A stretch of 64,000 bases of DNA. It comes from Halogranum rubrum. GTDB taxonomy: Archaea > Halobacteriota > Halobacteria > Halobacteriales > Haloferacaceae. Position 1 is the stretch's first letter. Each line of letters starts with the position of its first letter. A program made the position numbers and the translations under genes. Location: the NCBI RefSeq assembly GCF_900114455.1, contig NZ_FOTC01000002.1, positions 591,012 through 655,011 of the forward strand, given 5' to 3'. The notes under the pieces were generated by a model, which saw nothing but the letters and a program-made list of their open reading frames with translations, searched no databases and was not told where the DNA came from. Of the stretch, positions 1 through 8,199 are shown piece after piece.

Positions 1-2
1 AG

Positions 3-629
3 TCGGACCCACGACAGACCTACGACCGCATCGCCGCGCACTTCGCGTCGACGCGCGAGTACGCGTGGCCCGAGGTCGAGACGTTCGTCGACGAGTGGGG
101 GACCGCCCGGCAGCGAGCGCTCGACCTCGGGTGTGGCAACGGTCGACACGCCGAACTCCTCGCCGACCACGTCCAGAGAGTCGTCGGTCTCGACCTCAGC
201 CGCGGGTTACTCACCGAAGCGCAGACGCGAGCGACCGAACGCGGATTCGCCGTCGACCTCGTCCACGGCGACGCCGCCTGCCTCCCGTTCGTCGACGACG
301 GGTTCGACCTCGCGGTGTACGTCGCCACGCTGCATCACCTGCAAAGCCGCGACGCACGCGTCGCCAGTCTCTCCGAACTCGCTCGCGTGCTGACTCCCGA
401 GGGTCGAGCGGTCGTGAGCGTTTGGAGTACCGCGCACGACACCTTCGACGCCGAGCACGGGTTCGATACGACCGTCGACTGGACGCTCCCCGGCGGTGAG
501 ACGGTGCCCAGATACTACCACATCTACGACCCCGAGGAGTTCCGCACGGACCTCGATGCGAGCGACCTCACCGTCGTCGAGACGTTCGTCTCCAGCGGGA
601 ACTGCTACGCCGTGGTCGGCGGCCACTGA
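3..629 (+). CDS. Class I SAM-dependent methyltransferase, Trm9-like (5' partial)
   Basis: The frame is open from the window edge to the TGA at 629, so the N-terminus is cut off, probably by only a few residues. The visible protein begins SDPRQTYDRIAAHFASTREY. This opening resembles the Trm9/ALKBH8 family, which methylates wobble-uridine modifications in tRNA. SAM motif I (LDLGCGNGRH) follows around position 140 of the window, and a later 'HHL' and 'LTPEGRAVVSVW' match the post-motif strands of class I methyltransferases. The tRNA substrate is an inference from N-terminal similarity; a generic small-molecule methyltransferase is the alternative. Confidence 0.85.
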   Translation, partial: SDPRQTYDRIAAHFASTREYAWPEVETFVDEWGTARQRALDLGCGNGRHAELLADHVQRVVGLDLSRGLLTEAQTRATERGFAVDLVHGDAACLPFVDDGFDLAVYVATLHHLQSRDARVASLSELARVLTPEGRAVVSVWSTAHDTFDAEHGFDTTVDWTLPGGETVPRYYHIYDPEEFRTDLDASDLTVVETFVSSGNCYAVVGGH

Positions 630-716
630 GCACTCAGCACTACGCACTGACGCAGTGGTGCATCCAACGCCGTCGAAACGTCTTTACTCTCCTCTGTCGA
701 CGAACGTGTCTACACG

Positions 717-1586
717 ATGTCCCCATCCACCGACGCCGACACCTCGGACCTCGCGAATCCGTTCGAGAGCACCGAAGCCTACTACGCCGAGTACCGACCA
801 CGGTACGGCGACGACCCACTCGACTACCTCGTGACCAGATTCGACCTCGACGAGTCGGCCCGCGTCCTCGATTTGGGCTGTGGCGCAGGCCACCTCGCAC
901 TCCCACTGGCCGCAGCCGCTGGCGAGGTTGTCGGGATGGACCCGAACGAAGAGATGTTGCGTCACGCCCGACGGTTGGCCGACGACGAGGGACGCGAGAA
1001 CCTCTCGTTTCTGGTGGGGTCGGATGCCGACCTCGCCGAGTTCACCGACGACCTCGCACCGCTCCGACTCACAACGATGGGGCGGTCGTTCCACTGGATG
1101 GACCAGTCGCAGACGCTGGACACGCTGCGAGAACTGACCGAACCCGGCGGTGGCGTCGCCCTACTCACCGACCGCGAGTGGCTGACCAAGGGCACCGACG
1201 CGTGGCAGGAGGCTGTGTACGAACTCGCCGCCGAGTACCTCGACGACATTCCCGCCCGGGTCGACCCGGCGGACGTCGAGTACGACGACCCGTGGGACGA
1301 ACTCCTCGCCGACCACGGGTTCGTCGACGTCGAGACACGGACGTTCCCCGTCGAGCGAGAGTGGGACGCAGACGGAATCGTCGGCTACGTGTTCTCGTTG
1401 TCGTTCTGCTCACCGACGACGTTCGGCGAGGAGAAAGAGTCGTTCGAGAATGCCCTTCGAGCGCAGTTAGCGGACGTAGATAGCGAGACGTTCCTTCAGC
1501 ACACCGGCGTCGAAGTCGTCTCGGGCAAGAGAGCATCCGGCTGTCGGAGCCGTCTCGACGGCGAAGACGGCACCGCGACGAACTGA
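717..1586 (+). CDS. Class I SAM-dependent methyltransferase
   Basis: This 289-residue protein has SAM-binding motif I at residues 51-58 (LDLGCGAG). An acidic motif-II-like GMDPNEEM and 'SFHWMD' near residue 125 follow, the latter typical of UbiE-like methyltransferases acting on small molecules. The substrate cannot be told from sequence. A TATA-like 'ctttactc' lies about 30 nt before the ATG, so it probably has its own promoter despite following another methyltransferase on the same strand by 90 bases. The last 20 residues are polar and probably disordered. The two adjacent methyltransferases are not close duplicates. Confidence 0.85.
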   Translation: MSPSTDADTSDLANPFESTEAYYAEYRPRYGDDPLDYLVTRFDLDESARVLDLGCGAGHLALPLAAAAGEVVGMDPNEEMLRHARRLADDEGRENLSFLVGSDADLAEFTDDLAPLRLTTMGRSFHWMDQSQTLDTLRELTEPGGGVALLTDREWLTKGTDAWQEAVYELAAEYLDDIPARVDPADVEYDDPWDELLADHGFVDVETRTFPVEREWDADGIVGYVFSLSFCSPTTFGEEKESFENALRAQLADVDSETFLQHTGVEVVSGKRASGCRSRLDGEDGTATN

Positions 1587-1660
1587 CGGCCGACGTCCCA
1601 CGTCGGTCGGTGCCATCGACCGTGTACGCATAGCCTCGCCGTCGCCGATGACGTCCTGAC

Positions 1661-2332
1661 TCACTCGTCGTCTGCCCGACAGTCGAGCACGTGCTCGATG
1701 CATCTCCGTAGTTCCGGTTTCGTTACGGGGAGTACGAGATGTCCACAGTGGTGCAGTTCGAGACGTTCGAGGTGACGCCGGGTGGGAACGACGACGACGA
1801 GTCGACAGTCACATTCCGGTTTTGCAACCGACTGGAGGGCGGAGTGGTCGATTGGGCCGCGTGGCTTGTAGTGAAACACCACCACGTCCGTCACCTCGAA
1901 CTGCTGTCGTTCTAGCTGCCGACGCTCGCACGCTTGCCTGACGTCGTAGTCAGAGTGCAACAGGTCCGCAAAGAGGTTGTTCAGCCGAGGGTTGTCGTCT
2001 ACGACGAGAACCGTCGGAACGGTCTTCCGGCCGCTTCGCGCCGTCCAACTGTCGAGGTCGCCGACCGTATCCAGTAAATCTGCCCCTGAGTCGGTGAGTG
2101 AGTAGGTGACGTGGACACCGCTGTGAGCAGTTCGTTCGACGATTCCGTAGTCGGTGAGTTCGTTCAAACTGTTGGTCAAAACTTTCGAAGAGATGTCGAA
2201 CCGTCGTTTCAAATCGCTAAATCGACACGGTCCATCGGTTTGAACTGCACGGAGGAGGTTCAACCGCCACTTCTTGGAGAGCAGGGAACTGATTTCTCTG
2301 ACCGAGCAGGGGTCGCCACAATCTTCTGTCAT
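1661..2332 (-). CDS. HxlR-type winged-helix regulator with degenerate receiver domain
   Basis: Residues 1-95 form an HxlR/MarR-like winged helix (C-S-V-R-E-I start, KKWRLNLLRAV, RFSDLKRRF). Residues 105-215 look like a response-regulator receiver: acidic pair D112-D113 (VLVVDDNPR), Thr184 and Lys205 (VTKPE). The phospho-acceptor Asp expected at the end of strand 3 is His154 (VVFHYKP), so conventional phosphorylation looks impossible. A DNA-binding domain at the N-terminus of a receiver-like domain reverses the usual order. The gene is divergent from the beta-helix cluster across an AT-rich spacer and is a natural candidate to regulate it. That regulatory role is inference. Confidence 0.8.
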   Translation of the reverse strand: MTEDCGDPCSVREISSLLSKKWRLNLLRAVQTDGPCRFSDLKRRFDISSKVLTNSLNELTDYGIVERTAHSGVHVTYSLTDSGADLLDTVGDLDSWTARSGRKTVPTVLVVDDNPRLNNLFADLLHSDYDVRQACERRQLERQQFEVTDVVVFHYKPRGPIDHSALQSVAKPECDCRLVVVVPTRRHLERLELHHCGHLVLPVTKPELRRCIEHVLDCRADDE

Positions 2333-2511
2333 TATATGTGTCTTCTATTTTATCAATTATTTCCAGACATATATAAATAATTATTATAGAGCAACTATCT
2401 CAACCAATTATATGTAAGGTTAATTACTTTATGCCTTGGTAACAATTTAGTAACCTTGCTAGGCCGTATAATTATTCTATAATTAATTAGAAAATTATAC
2501 TGTATTCCAAA
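2333..2511. promoter_or_regulatory. AT-rich divergent promoter region
   Basis: This spacer is strikingly AT-rich compared with the GC-rich surroundings. It separates the HxlR-like regulator (minus) from the beta-helix gene (plus). It contains several TATA-like stretches. An inverted repeat has arms 2466-2473 (gtataatt) and 2493-2500 (aattatac) just before the plus-strand start at 2512. The repeat could be an operator for the adjacent regulator, or simply promoter DNA. Confidence 0.6.
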
Positions 2512-3891
2512 ATGAACAATCTGGAAAAACCGGATGACTCGAACCCGACAACCTGGTCACGTCGTTCGTTTTTGGGGACCGCCGCGGCCGGGTCGCTCTT
2601 AGGCGCGACTAAGCAGGGGACGGGTACGGTGGAGGGAAAGAAGGGCTCTTCGGACCTCCCTTCGACTGCCGACCAGGTCCAAGAGTCGCGGGCAACGACG
2701 GCCCTTCAAATCGGCCCGGAGCTCAATCTCGGGGAGCGGCGTGTCGTCGCCAGCGGCGAGTACGGTTACGACACCATCCAAGATGCGTGGGAACACGCGG
2801 CTAGCGGGGACATCATCTTCGTCCATGGTTCGTACGATGCACAGGAAGCGGGCGAAGAGTTTCCGATCGTCTTGGACCAATCGCAGAAAGAAGTCGTCCT
2901 CACCGGTGGTCACCCGTCCGGGTCGGTCATCGATGCTCGACACGCCCCCGACAAGAACGTCATCGAGGTGCTCGGCCGCGGACAGAACGATTACCGGAAC
3001 AAAGCGATTGTACAAAAACTGAAGATTCGAGGCGGAAACATCGGACTGCGTATTCGCGCAGCGCCGTACTCGACGTACAAGGACCTCGTGTTCTTCCAGA
3101 CGGGGTCCCACGGCGTCTCCGTCGAAACGTATAACGACGCCAGCGGGGCGTTCAAAGGGTCCTTCGGTATCAACTTCCGGAGTTGTGTGGCTTGGTCGTG
3201 TCGGGGCGTCGGCTTTCGACTCAGCAGTGAGGCCAGACCCCACAGTACGAGCTTCTACGGATGTCACGCTCTCTGGAACGGTTACTACGAGGGGAACAAC
3301 GCGCCCGGCGTCCTGCTTCGCGGATACGCCTCCCGGTGGAACGGAGGCACCATCCAGAACAACGGCAGTTACGGTATCGACGCCCGAGGCGGTGGGTCCC
3401 AAACCGTCTACGGGACGTACTTCGAAGGTAACGGGGCGAGTTCCGAGTTCCCGCACGGTATCTACGTCTCTAAATCGCCCGGTCTCAGCATCGATAGCTG
3501 TTACTTCAACGGTCACTTCTCCCGAGAGGTCACGAACGGCCTCAGAGACGGCCACCGAGCGATTGCTGTCGTCGACGCGAAGGGTGTCGACATCCGGAAC
3601 ACGACGTTCCGAAACTACACCGACGCCTTCCTCTACGGTCGAAACACTCTGGACGTGGACATCCATCGACCGTCGCACGACGCGCTCGACGAGACGGAGT
3701 TCCTCAGCGACGCCAGCGAGTTTCAGCGACTCCGGAGCGACGGGATGGTTCAAGAGGCCGACCTCCGAGACACCGACGGCCTGTACCGCGGAGACATGGG
3801 AATCCACAACGGCGACGGAGAGGCACTGTGGGGTCCAGCCGTCTGGAACGGCCGTGAGTGGATCAGCGTGATGGAACCGACGATAGTGTGA
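2512..3891 (+). CDS. Tat-exported right-handed beta-helix protein
   Basis: The 459-residue product starts with a Tat signal: RRSFLG at residues 17-22 followed by an Ala/Gly-rich hydrophobic run. Near residue 87 comes the pectate-lyase-like entry 'YDTIQDAWEHAASGD'. The rest is short repeated strands of the 'GIxVxxxxxxxIxxCxFxGN' kind, including 'IQNNGSYGIDARGG', 'VYGTYFEGNG' and 'DIRNTTFRNY'. Such right-handed beta-helices bind or cleave polysaccharides, or act as structural surface proteins. No catalytic triad can be assigned. It opens a three-gene plus-strand cluster and probably uses the AT-rich promoter upstream. Tat export implies folding before secretion. Confidence 0.8.
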   Translation: MNNLEKPDDSNPTTWSRRSFLGTAAAGSLLGATKQGTGTVEGKKGSSDLPSTADQVQESRATTALQIGPELNLGERRVVASGEYGYDTIQDAWEHAASGDIIFVHGSYDAQEAGEEFPIVLDQSQKEVVLTGGHPSGSVIDARHAPDKNVIEVLGRGQNDYRNKAIVQKLKIRGGNIGLRIRAAPYSTYKDLVFFQTGSHGVSVETYNDASGAFKGSFGINFRSCVAWSCRGVGFRLSSEARPHSTSFYGCHALWNGYYEGNNAPGVLLRGYASRWNGGTIQNNGSYGIDARGGGSQTVYGTYFEGNGASSEFPHGIYVSKSPGLSIDSCYFNGHFSREVTNGLRDGHRAIAVVDAKGVDIRNTTFRNYTDAFLYGRNTLDVDIHRPSHDALDETEFLSDASEFQRLRSDGMVQEADLRDTDGLYRGDMGIHNGDGEALWGPAVWNGREWISVMEPTIV

Positions 3892-3947
3892 AACGAGCGA
3901 TGCAGTCAGAGAGCATCAGAGAATCATAATAATTATTAAACAAATCT

Positions 3948-5417
3948 ATGCCCAGCACTAATCAGTACTCCCTGATGACGGGAACGAAGTACGAGACCGA
4001 CGTCCACGTCTACGACTCCGGCCGAACTGGTCCGACGACGGTCGTGATTGGCGGTATCCACGGAAACGAACCGTCGGGGTACCGCGCGGCGACACAGATT
4101 GCGTCGTGGAGAGTCAAGCGTGGCGAGTTGGTCGTCATCCCACGTGCAAACGAAGTCGCCATCGGACAGAACAGTCGCTACAACGACAACGGCGACCTGA
4201 ACCGACAGTTCCCTCCTCGAAGCGGTGACCCGCGAACCCCGCTGGCGCGCGCCATCTGGAAAGAAGTCGTCAAGTACGACCCGGATTGGGTGTTCGACCT
4301 CCACTCGGCACGTGGTATCTACAAATCCGGCGACGGGAGCGTCGGGCAGGCGATGTTCCCGACGTGGACGTCGCCTGCTCGTTCGTTCGGCGAACGAGTA
4401 GTGGGCGACCTGAACGAGGCGTTCGGTCTCACCGGAACGCCCGCCTACCGCATGGGTAACACGCTCGACGCCGACCGCGACATGCTGATGCACCGTGTCG
4501 CTGGCCTACTCGACGTTCCAGGGTTCCTCTGTGAGACGACCCGAAAAGGGACGACCACCAGCGAGCAGATTCGGTGGCACCTCTACTGCGTCGAGCACGC
4601 GATGAACCAGTACGGCCAACCACGAGGCATTCCCAAACCGCCGTTCGAGTTCGACGCGGGGATGGTCTGGCTGGACGACTACTGGAAGACGTTCACCGTC
4701 GACAACCGCTACTCTCACCCCGCCATCGTCGCACCGGCACTGTCACACGCCGGCGACGACCCGGCCCACGCCCGCATAACGGGGCTGACGGGGAATACCT
4801 TCGACGCACGCGTCGAAGAGTGGGCCTATCTGAACGACCTTCACCTCGAGGAGCGGGCTGGCTTCGTCATGGCGAACCCGGGAGTGTACGCCGCGGAGGG
4901 CGGCAACGCCATCGAAGTAGGGAGGAAGCACGTCAACCACGAGTGGCACAGCGTCTCCTTCGACACTGCGTTCGACTCGACGCCGGTCCTGTTCGCGATG
5001 CCCCAGTCGACCGTCGGCGACGACCCCATCATCGCCCGCATTCAGAACGCCAGCCGTGATGGGTTCCAGTTCCGCGTCCAAGAGGAGGACGCAGGTCACG
5101 AGAACGAGTATCACTACGACGAGATGGTGAGTTGGATGGCGTTCGAACCCGGACGCGATTCTCTCGGTAGCCACGACTACGAGGCGAAGAGGGTGACCGC
5201 CGACGACTCGTGGACGCACGTCGACTTCTCGCGGTCCTATCAGCGTCCGGTCTTCCTCGCGGACGTGATGTCTTACAACGGATGGAACTCCGTCACCGTC
5301 CGTTGGAAGAACCTCACGTCGTCGGGCGTCGACTTCCTGCTCGAAGAAGAACAGAGTGACGACTCGGAGACGGGCCACGCCGAGGAGACGGTCTCCTATC
5401 TCACTATCGACGGCTAA
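3948..5417 (+). CDS. Zinc carboxypeptidase/AstE-like deacylase with C-terminal lectin-like repeats
   Basis: Residues 30-225 match the M14/succinylglutamate-desuccinylase-like fold. Zinc ligands are probably His38 and Glu41 (GGIHGNEPSG) and His119 (FDLHSARG). The substrate-binding DLNR motif is at 83-86 and a candidate catalytic Glu at 196. After residue 245 come three imperfect units of about 65-75 residues (about 248-311, 334-402, 423-489). Each runs 'V.F...Y..PV', then 'G.DP...RI.N', then 'F.F.V.EE'. This resembles H-type lectin domains, although that assignment is tentative. There is no obvious signal peptide, although both neighbours carry Tat signals. A glycan or peptide-linked acyl substrate is plausible but unproven. 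Confidence 0.7.
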   Translation: MPSTNQYSLMTGTKYETDVHVYDSGRTGPTTVVIGGIHGNEPSGYRAATQIASWRVKRGELVVIPRANEVAIGQNSRYNDNGDLNRQFPPRSGDPRTPLARAIWKEVVKYDPDWVFDLHSARGIYKSGDGSVGQAMFPTWTSPARSFGERVVGDLNEAFGLTGTPAYRMGNTLDADRDMLMHRVAGLLDVPGFLCETTRKGTTTSEQIRWHLYCVEHAMNQYGQPRGIPKPPFEFDAGMVWLDDYWKTFTVDNRYSHPAIVAPALSHAGDDPAHARITGLTGNTFDARVEEWAYLNDLHLEERAGFVMANPGVYAAEGGNAIEVGRKHVNHEWHSVSFDTAFDSTPVLFAMPQSTVGDDPIIARIQNASRDGFQFRVQEEDAGHENEYHYDEMVSWMAFEPGRDSLGSHDYEAKRVTADDSWTHVDFSRSYQRPVFLADVMSYNGWNSVTVRWKNLTSSGVDFLLEEEQSDDSETGHAEETVSYLTIDG

Positions 5418-5430
5418 CCACGGAGAGACA

Positions 5431-6720
5431 ATGAACGAATCAAACATCGACAGCGCAGCAGAACCGACGACAGAACAACCCGTAGCGGCCGACGCAGACA
5501 CGTCGTGTCGACTGAGTCGACGAGATGTCGTCCGAACTGCGAGCGTCGCGGCGATGGTAGGTGTGGGGGGAACCGGTGTCGGAACAGCAACATCCACAGA
5601 CGACGACTCGTCTCCTCCACCTGTGTTCGGACGCGACGAGGTCGTTCGATGGTACCGAACCGGTGACAGAGATGGAGAAGAACGATTCCGTGACGCTATC
5701 GCGACGGCAGACGGTGGCGTCACGACCGTCGGTGCCGTCACGCTCGATGCGGACCGCAGCGAAGCGTGGCAGTACGCGTGGGACGCGATCGGAGACAAAC
5801 GGTGGACGGCGCGCCAAGGCGACCCCGGGTTCGACAGCGCGTTCGGGGGTGTGCGGACGACCACCGGTGGCTACGTCCTCTGTGGTCGGACCCGAAGACG
5901 CGGACGTGAGAACGACCGCTTCTACGTCGTCGCGACGGGGCCGCGCGGTACAGAGCGCTGGACACAGCGGTTCCACGTTCGGCGCTGTGACGACGACCGA
6001 GCGAACGACGTCGTCCAGACCGCCGGAGGTGACTACGCCGTCGCCGGTATCGCGGCCGACTCCGCGGCACTGGCGAAACTCGGACCCGACGGGACAGTGG
6101 AGTGGACGAACACGTACGGAGGTGGCCGAGCGGTCGAAGTAGTGACCGTCGTCGCCGTCGACGACGGGTACGTCCTCGCCGGGACGGTGACGCACAGCGA
6201 GAGTACCCGCCAGTTCCTATTGCTCAAGACGGACGAGACAGGCCGAGAGCAGTGGCGGCGGACGTACTCGGCGGGCGAAGACAGTCGGCTCACAGACTGT
6301 ACCCCGACCGAGAACGGCTACGTGCTGGCAGGGACGACGTCGTCCGAGAACGCCTTCACGACGAATGCACTGGTCGTGCGAACCGACTCACGGGGACGTC
6401 TCGTGTGGGAACAGACGTACGGGGCTTCGGGTGAGGAGTACACTGCAGAGGGAATCACGGCAACAGCGCGCGGGTACGCCGTCGTCGGGACGCGGAGCTC
6501 CGACGTCGTCGGCCCGCAACTGTGGCTCGGTGGACTCGACGAGGACGGCGAGTGGACGTGGCGATACGCGTTCGGGACCGAACGCCCGGAGATTCCCGAT
6601 GCACTCACCACGACGAGCGACGGGTTCGCCGTCGTGAGCGGGTTCACCGACTCTGCGGAGGTAGACGACAGGAGCGACGGCTTCGTCGCGAAGGTCACGC
6701 TCCCCGACCAGCGCTCGTAA
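5431..6720 (+). CDS. Tat-exported beta-propeller (PQQ/Kelch-like) protein
   Basis: I start this gene at ATG 5431. It has a GGAGA ribosome-binding site just upstream and lies 13 bases after the preceding stop; an earlier in-frame Met would lie inside that gene. The 429-residue product has a Tat motif at residues 30-31 (LSRRDVVRTASVA). About seven repeats of roughly 50 residues follow, built on 'GGYVLCGRT', 'GYVLAGTV...LLLKTDETGREQW' and 'GYAVVGTRS'. That is the pattern of secreted beta-propellers. Repeated W-containing strands suggest a PQQ-like or DUF5122-like propeller. It likely works outside the cell with the two preceding gene products, but no ligand is predictable. Confidence 0.8.
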   Translation: MNESNIDSAAEPTTEQPVAADADTSCRLSRRDVVRTASVAAMVGVGGTGVGTATSTDDDSSPPPVFGRDEVVRWYRTGDRDGEERFRDAIATADGGVTTVGAVTLDADRSEAWQYAWDAIGDKRWTARQGDPGFDSAFGGVRTTTGGYVLCGRTRRRGRENDRFYVVATGPRGTERWTQRFHVRRCDDDRANDVVQTAGGDYAVAGIAADSAALAKLGPDGTVEWTNTYGGGRAVEVVTVVAVDDGYVLAGTVTHSESTRQFLLLKTDETGREQWRRTYSAGEDSRLTDCTPTENGYVLAGTTSSENAFTTNALVVRTDSRGRLVWEQTYGASGEEYTAEGITATARGYAVVGTRSSDVVGPQLWLGGLDEDGEWTWRYAFGTERPEIPDALTTTSDGFAVVSGFTDSAEVDDRSDGFVAKVTLPDQRS

Positions 6721-6739
6721 CTATCTACCTGTCTCCGGA

Positions 6740-8023
6740 TTAGAACGAGGTCCACTCCGAGGCCGCTTCCCGCCGTCCGCGACGACGCAGTTGTCGTCCT
6801 TCGTTGCTCTCGCGTGTCTCGATAATCGCGTCGAAGGGGTCGTACAGCGTGTGCAGCACCTGCTCGTCGTGCATCGTCGACCCGATGACGGCCGCACAGC
6901 ACCACGACGACGACCTGACGCGGTCCAAGAACACACGGAGGAACTGATAGACACGGTCGACGTCCCAGTACATCAAGAGCGGCGACAGCGAGTGGAGTCC
7001 GACGGCCACGTCGTCGCCCTGAAACTGCTCACAGAGCGCGGTGAACTGGACGCCCACCCGTGTCAGATTCTCCGGCGAAGAGACGTAGCGGACGGTGTCG
7101 GTGTCCGAGACGTCCTTTCCGCTCGCCTTCGAGGTGCAGTCGACGATGCCGAGTGCCTCCGCCGGAAGGTCGGCGTAGTCGGCGACGTCGCGTCGAATCT
7201 GGTCGGCCGGTGTGTCGGTCGACACGACGATGAGACGGTCTGCAGACGAGGTGAGTTGCCGGAGCAGCACCTCGTACTTGCCCGTCATCGGTGGTCCGGA
7301 GATGAGGACGGACTGCCCGCTCTGGAGCGCAGGTGGCACCGAAGCGGAGTCGTCGAACATACCGACAGATGGGAGGGGCGCGTACAAAACGTTTGACGCT
7401 TGGTGTGGCCAGCAGGAAGCGACCTGCCAGTCTCGGCGGAGAAACGACGTGAGACTGAGCGACTCACGTTGGTCGGGCGTCGAGCTGAACTGTCCGTCGC
7501 GATATATCGGCGTCGCGGTGAACCAGATGGCAATCTCCTCGTGGGTGGCGTCGAGCATCGTACTCGTGTCCTCGTAGCGAGTGTAGTCGACGTCGGTCGA
7601 ACGAGTGACGCCGAACACACTGTCGGCGGACTCCGGTGCTTCGACGACTTTGTCGGCGAGCGTCCTTGCCCGTCGCCCGTCCTGGTAGAAGGCGACGCTC
7701 ACCTCGTCGGTGCCGACGACGTCCGTTCGCGGCGTCCCGGTCAACTCCTCGGCGGCGCGGTTCCAGCAGCGAACCGTCCGGTCGGTGTCGAGGACGAACA
7801 CGGCCAACGGAATCGCGTCGGCCAACATGTCGTATTCGAGAAACGTCGAGTCCGCGTCGTCGCTCTCTCGATGGGCGTGAGTGGGCGTCTCAACAGTTTG
7901 CCCAGTCGACTGTGCTTCGCGTTGCTCAGGTTCCCGAACCGCAGCGTCACTGCCTTCCGTCTCTCCGTCCATCTCGCTCGATGCGCTGGCTACCAACTGT
8001 GAGAGGCTAGTGATGAGTCTCAT
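6740..8023 (-). CDS. PAS domain protein run together with a RecA/KaiC-like (DUF7504-type) domain
   Basis: The continuous 427-codon frame holds two modules. Residues 60-178 are a PAS domain (AIPLAVFVLDTDRTVRCWNR, then TGTPRTDVVG). Residues 222-427 are a RecA/KaiC-like domain with an ATP-loop-like 'ISGPPMTGKYEVLL', of the type I recall as haloarchaeal DUF7504. Residues 179-221 between them read like translated spacer, rich in Trp, Cys, Gln, His and Pro. A good start codon (ATG at 7358-7360, MFDDSASVPP) with a 'gttttgtac' box about 25-30 nt before it suggests that 6740-7360 may be expressed on its own. Either this is a natural fusion or an upstream PAS gene has lost its stop codon. Confidence 0.7.
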   Translation of the reverse strand: MRLITSLSQLVASASSEMDGETEGSDAAVREPEQREAQSTGQTVETPTHAHRESDDADSTFLEYDMLADAIPLAVFVLDTDRTVRCWNRAAEELTGTPRTDVVGTDEVSVAFYQDGRRARTLADKVVEAPESADSVFGVTRSTDVDYTRYEDTSTMLDATHEEIAIWFTATPIYRDGQFSSTPDQRESLSLTSFLRRDWQVASCWPHQASNVLYAPLPSVGMFDDSASVPPALQSGQSVLISGPPMTGKYEVLLRQLTSSADRLIVVSTDTPADQIRRDVADYADLPAEALGIVDCTSKASGKDVSDTDTVRYVSSPENLTRVGVQFTALCEQFQGDDVAVGLHSLSPLLMYWDVDRVYQFLRVFLDRVRSSSWCCAAVIGSTMHDEQVLHTLYDPFDAIIETRESNEGRQLRRRGRREAASEWTSF

Positions 8024-8164
8024 GACCAGTGTAGTCGTCGTTGCGAAGAACCGGCAAAGAAGGTATGCGCCAAATTATCACTGCTGATTTTGACGGTACC
8101 GTCGATGGTCGTGTCGGCTGTCAGCACGTGGCGGGCGGATACTCGCGGTGCACAGGTGCTATGG

Positions 8165-8170
8165 ACTTAA
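8165..8170 (+). promoter_or_regulatory. TATA-like box before the flavoprotein gene
   Basis: The sequence acttaa lies about 30 nt before the ATG at 8200, as expected for a haloarchaeal promoter with a very short leader. Just downstream, 8171-8194 contains a C-run and a G-run that can pair as a small hairpin. Confidence 0.4.
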
Positions 8171-8199
8171 CCCCCGCCAGCGGTAAGTGGGGGTAGACA

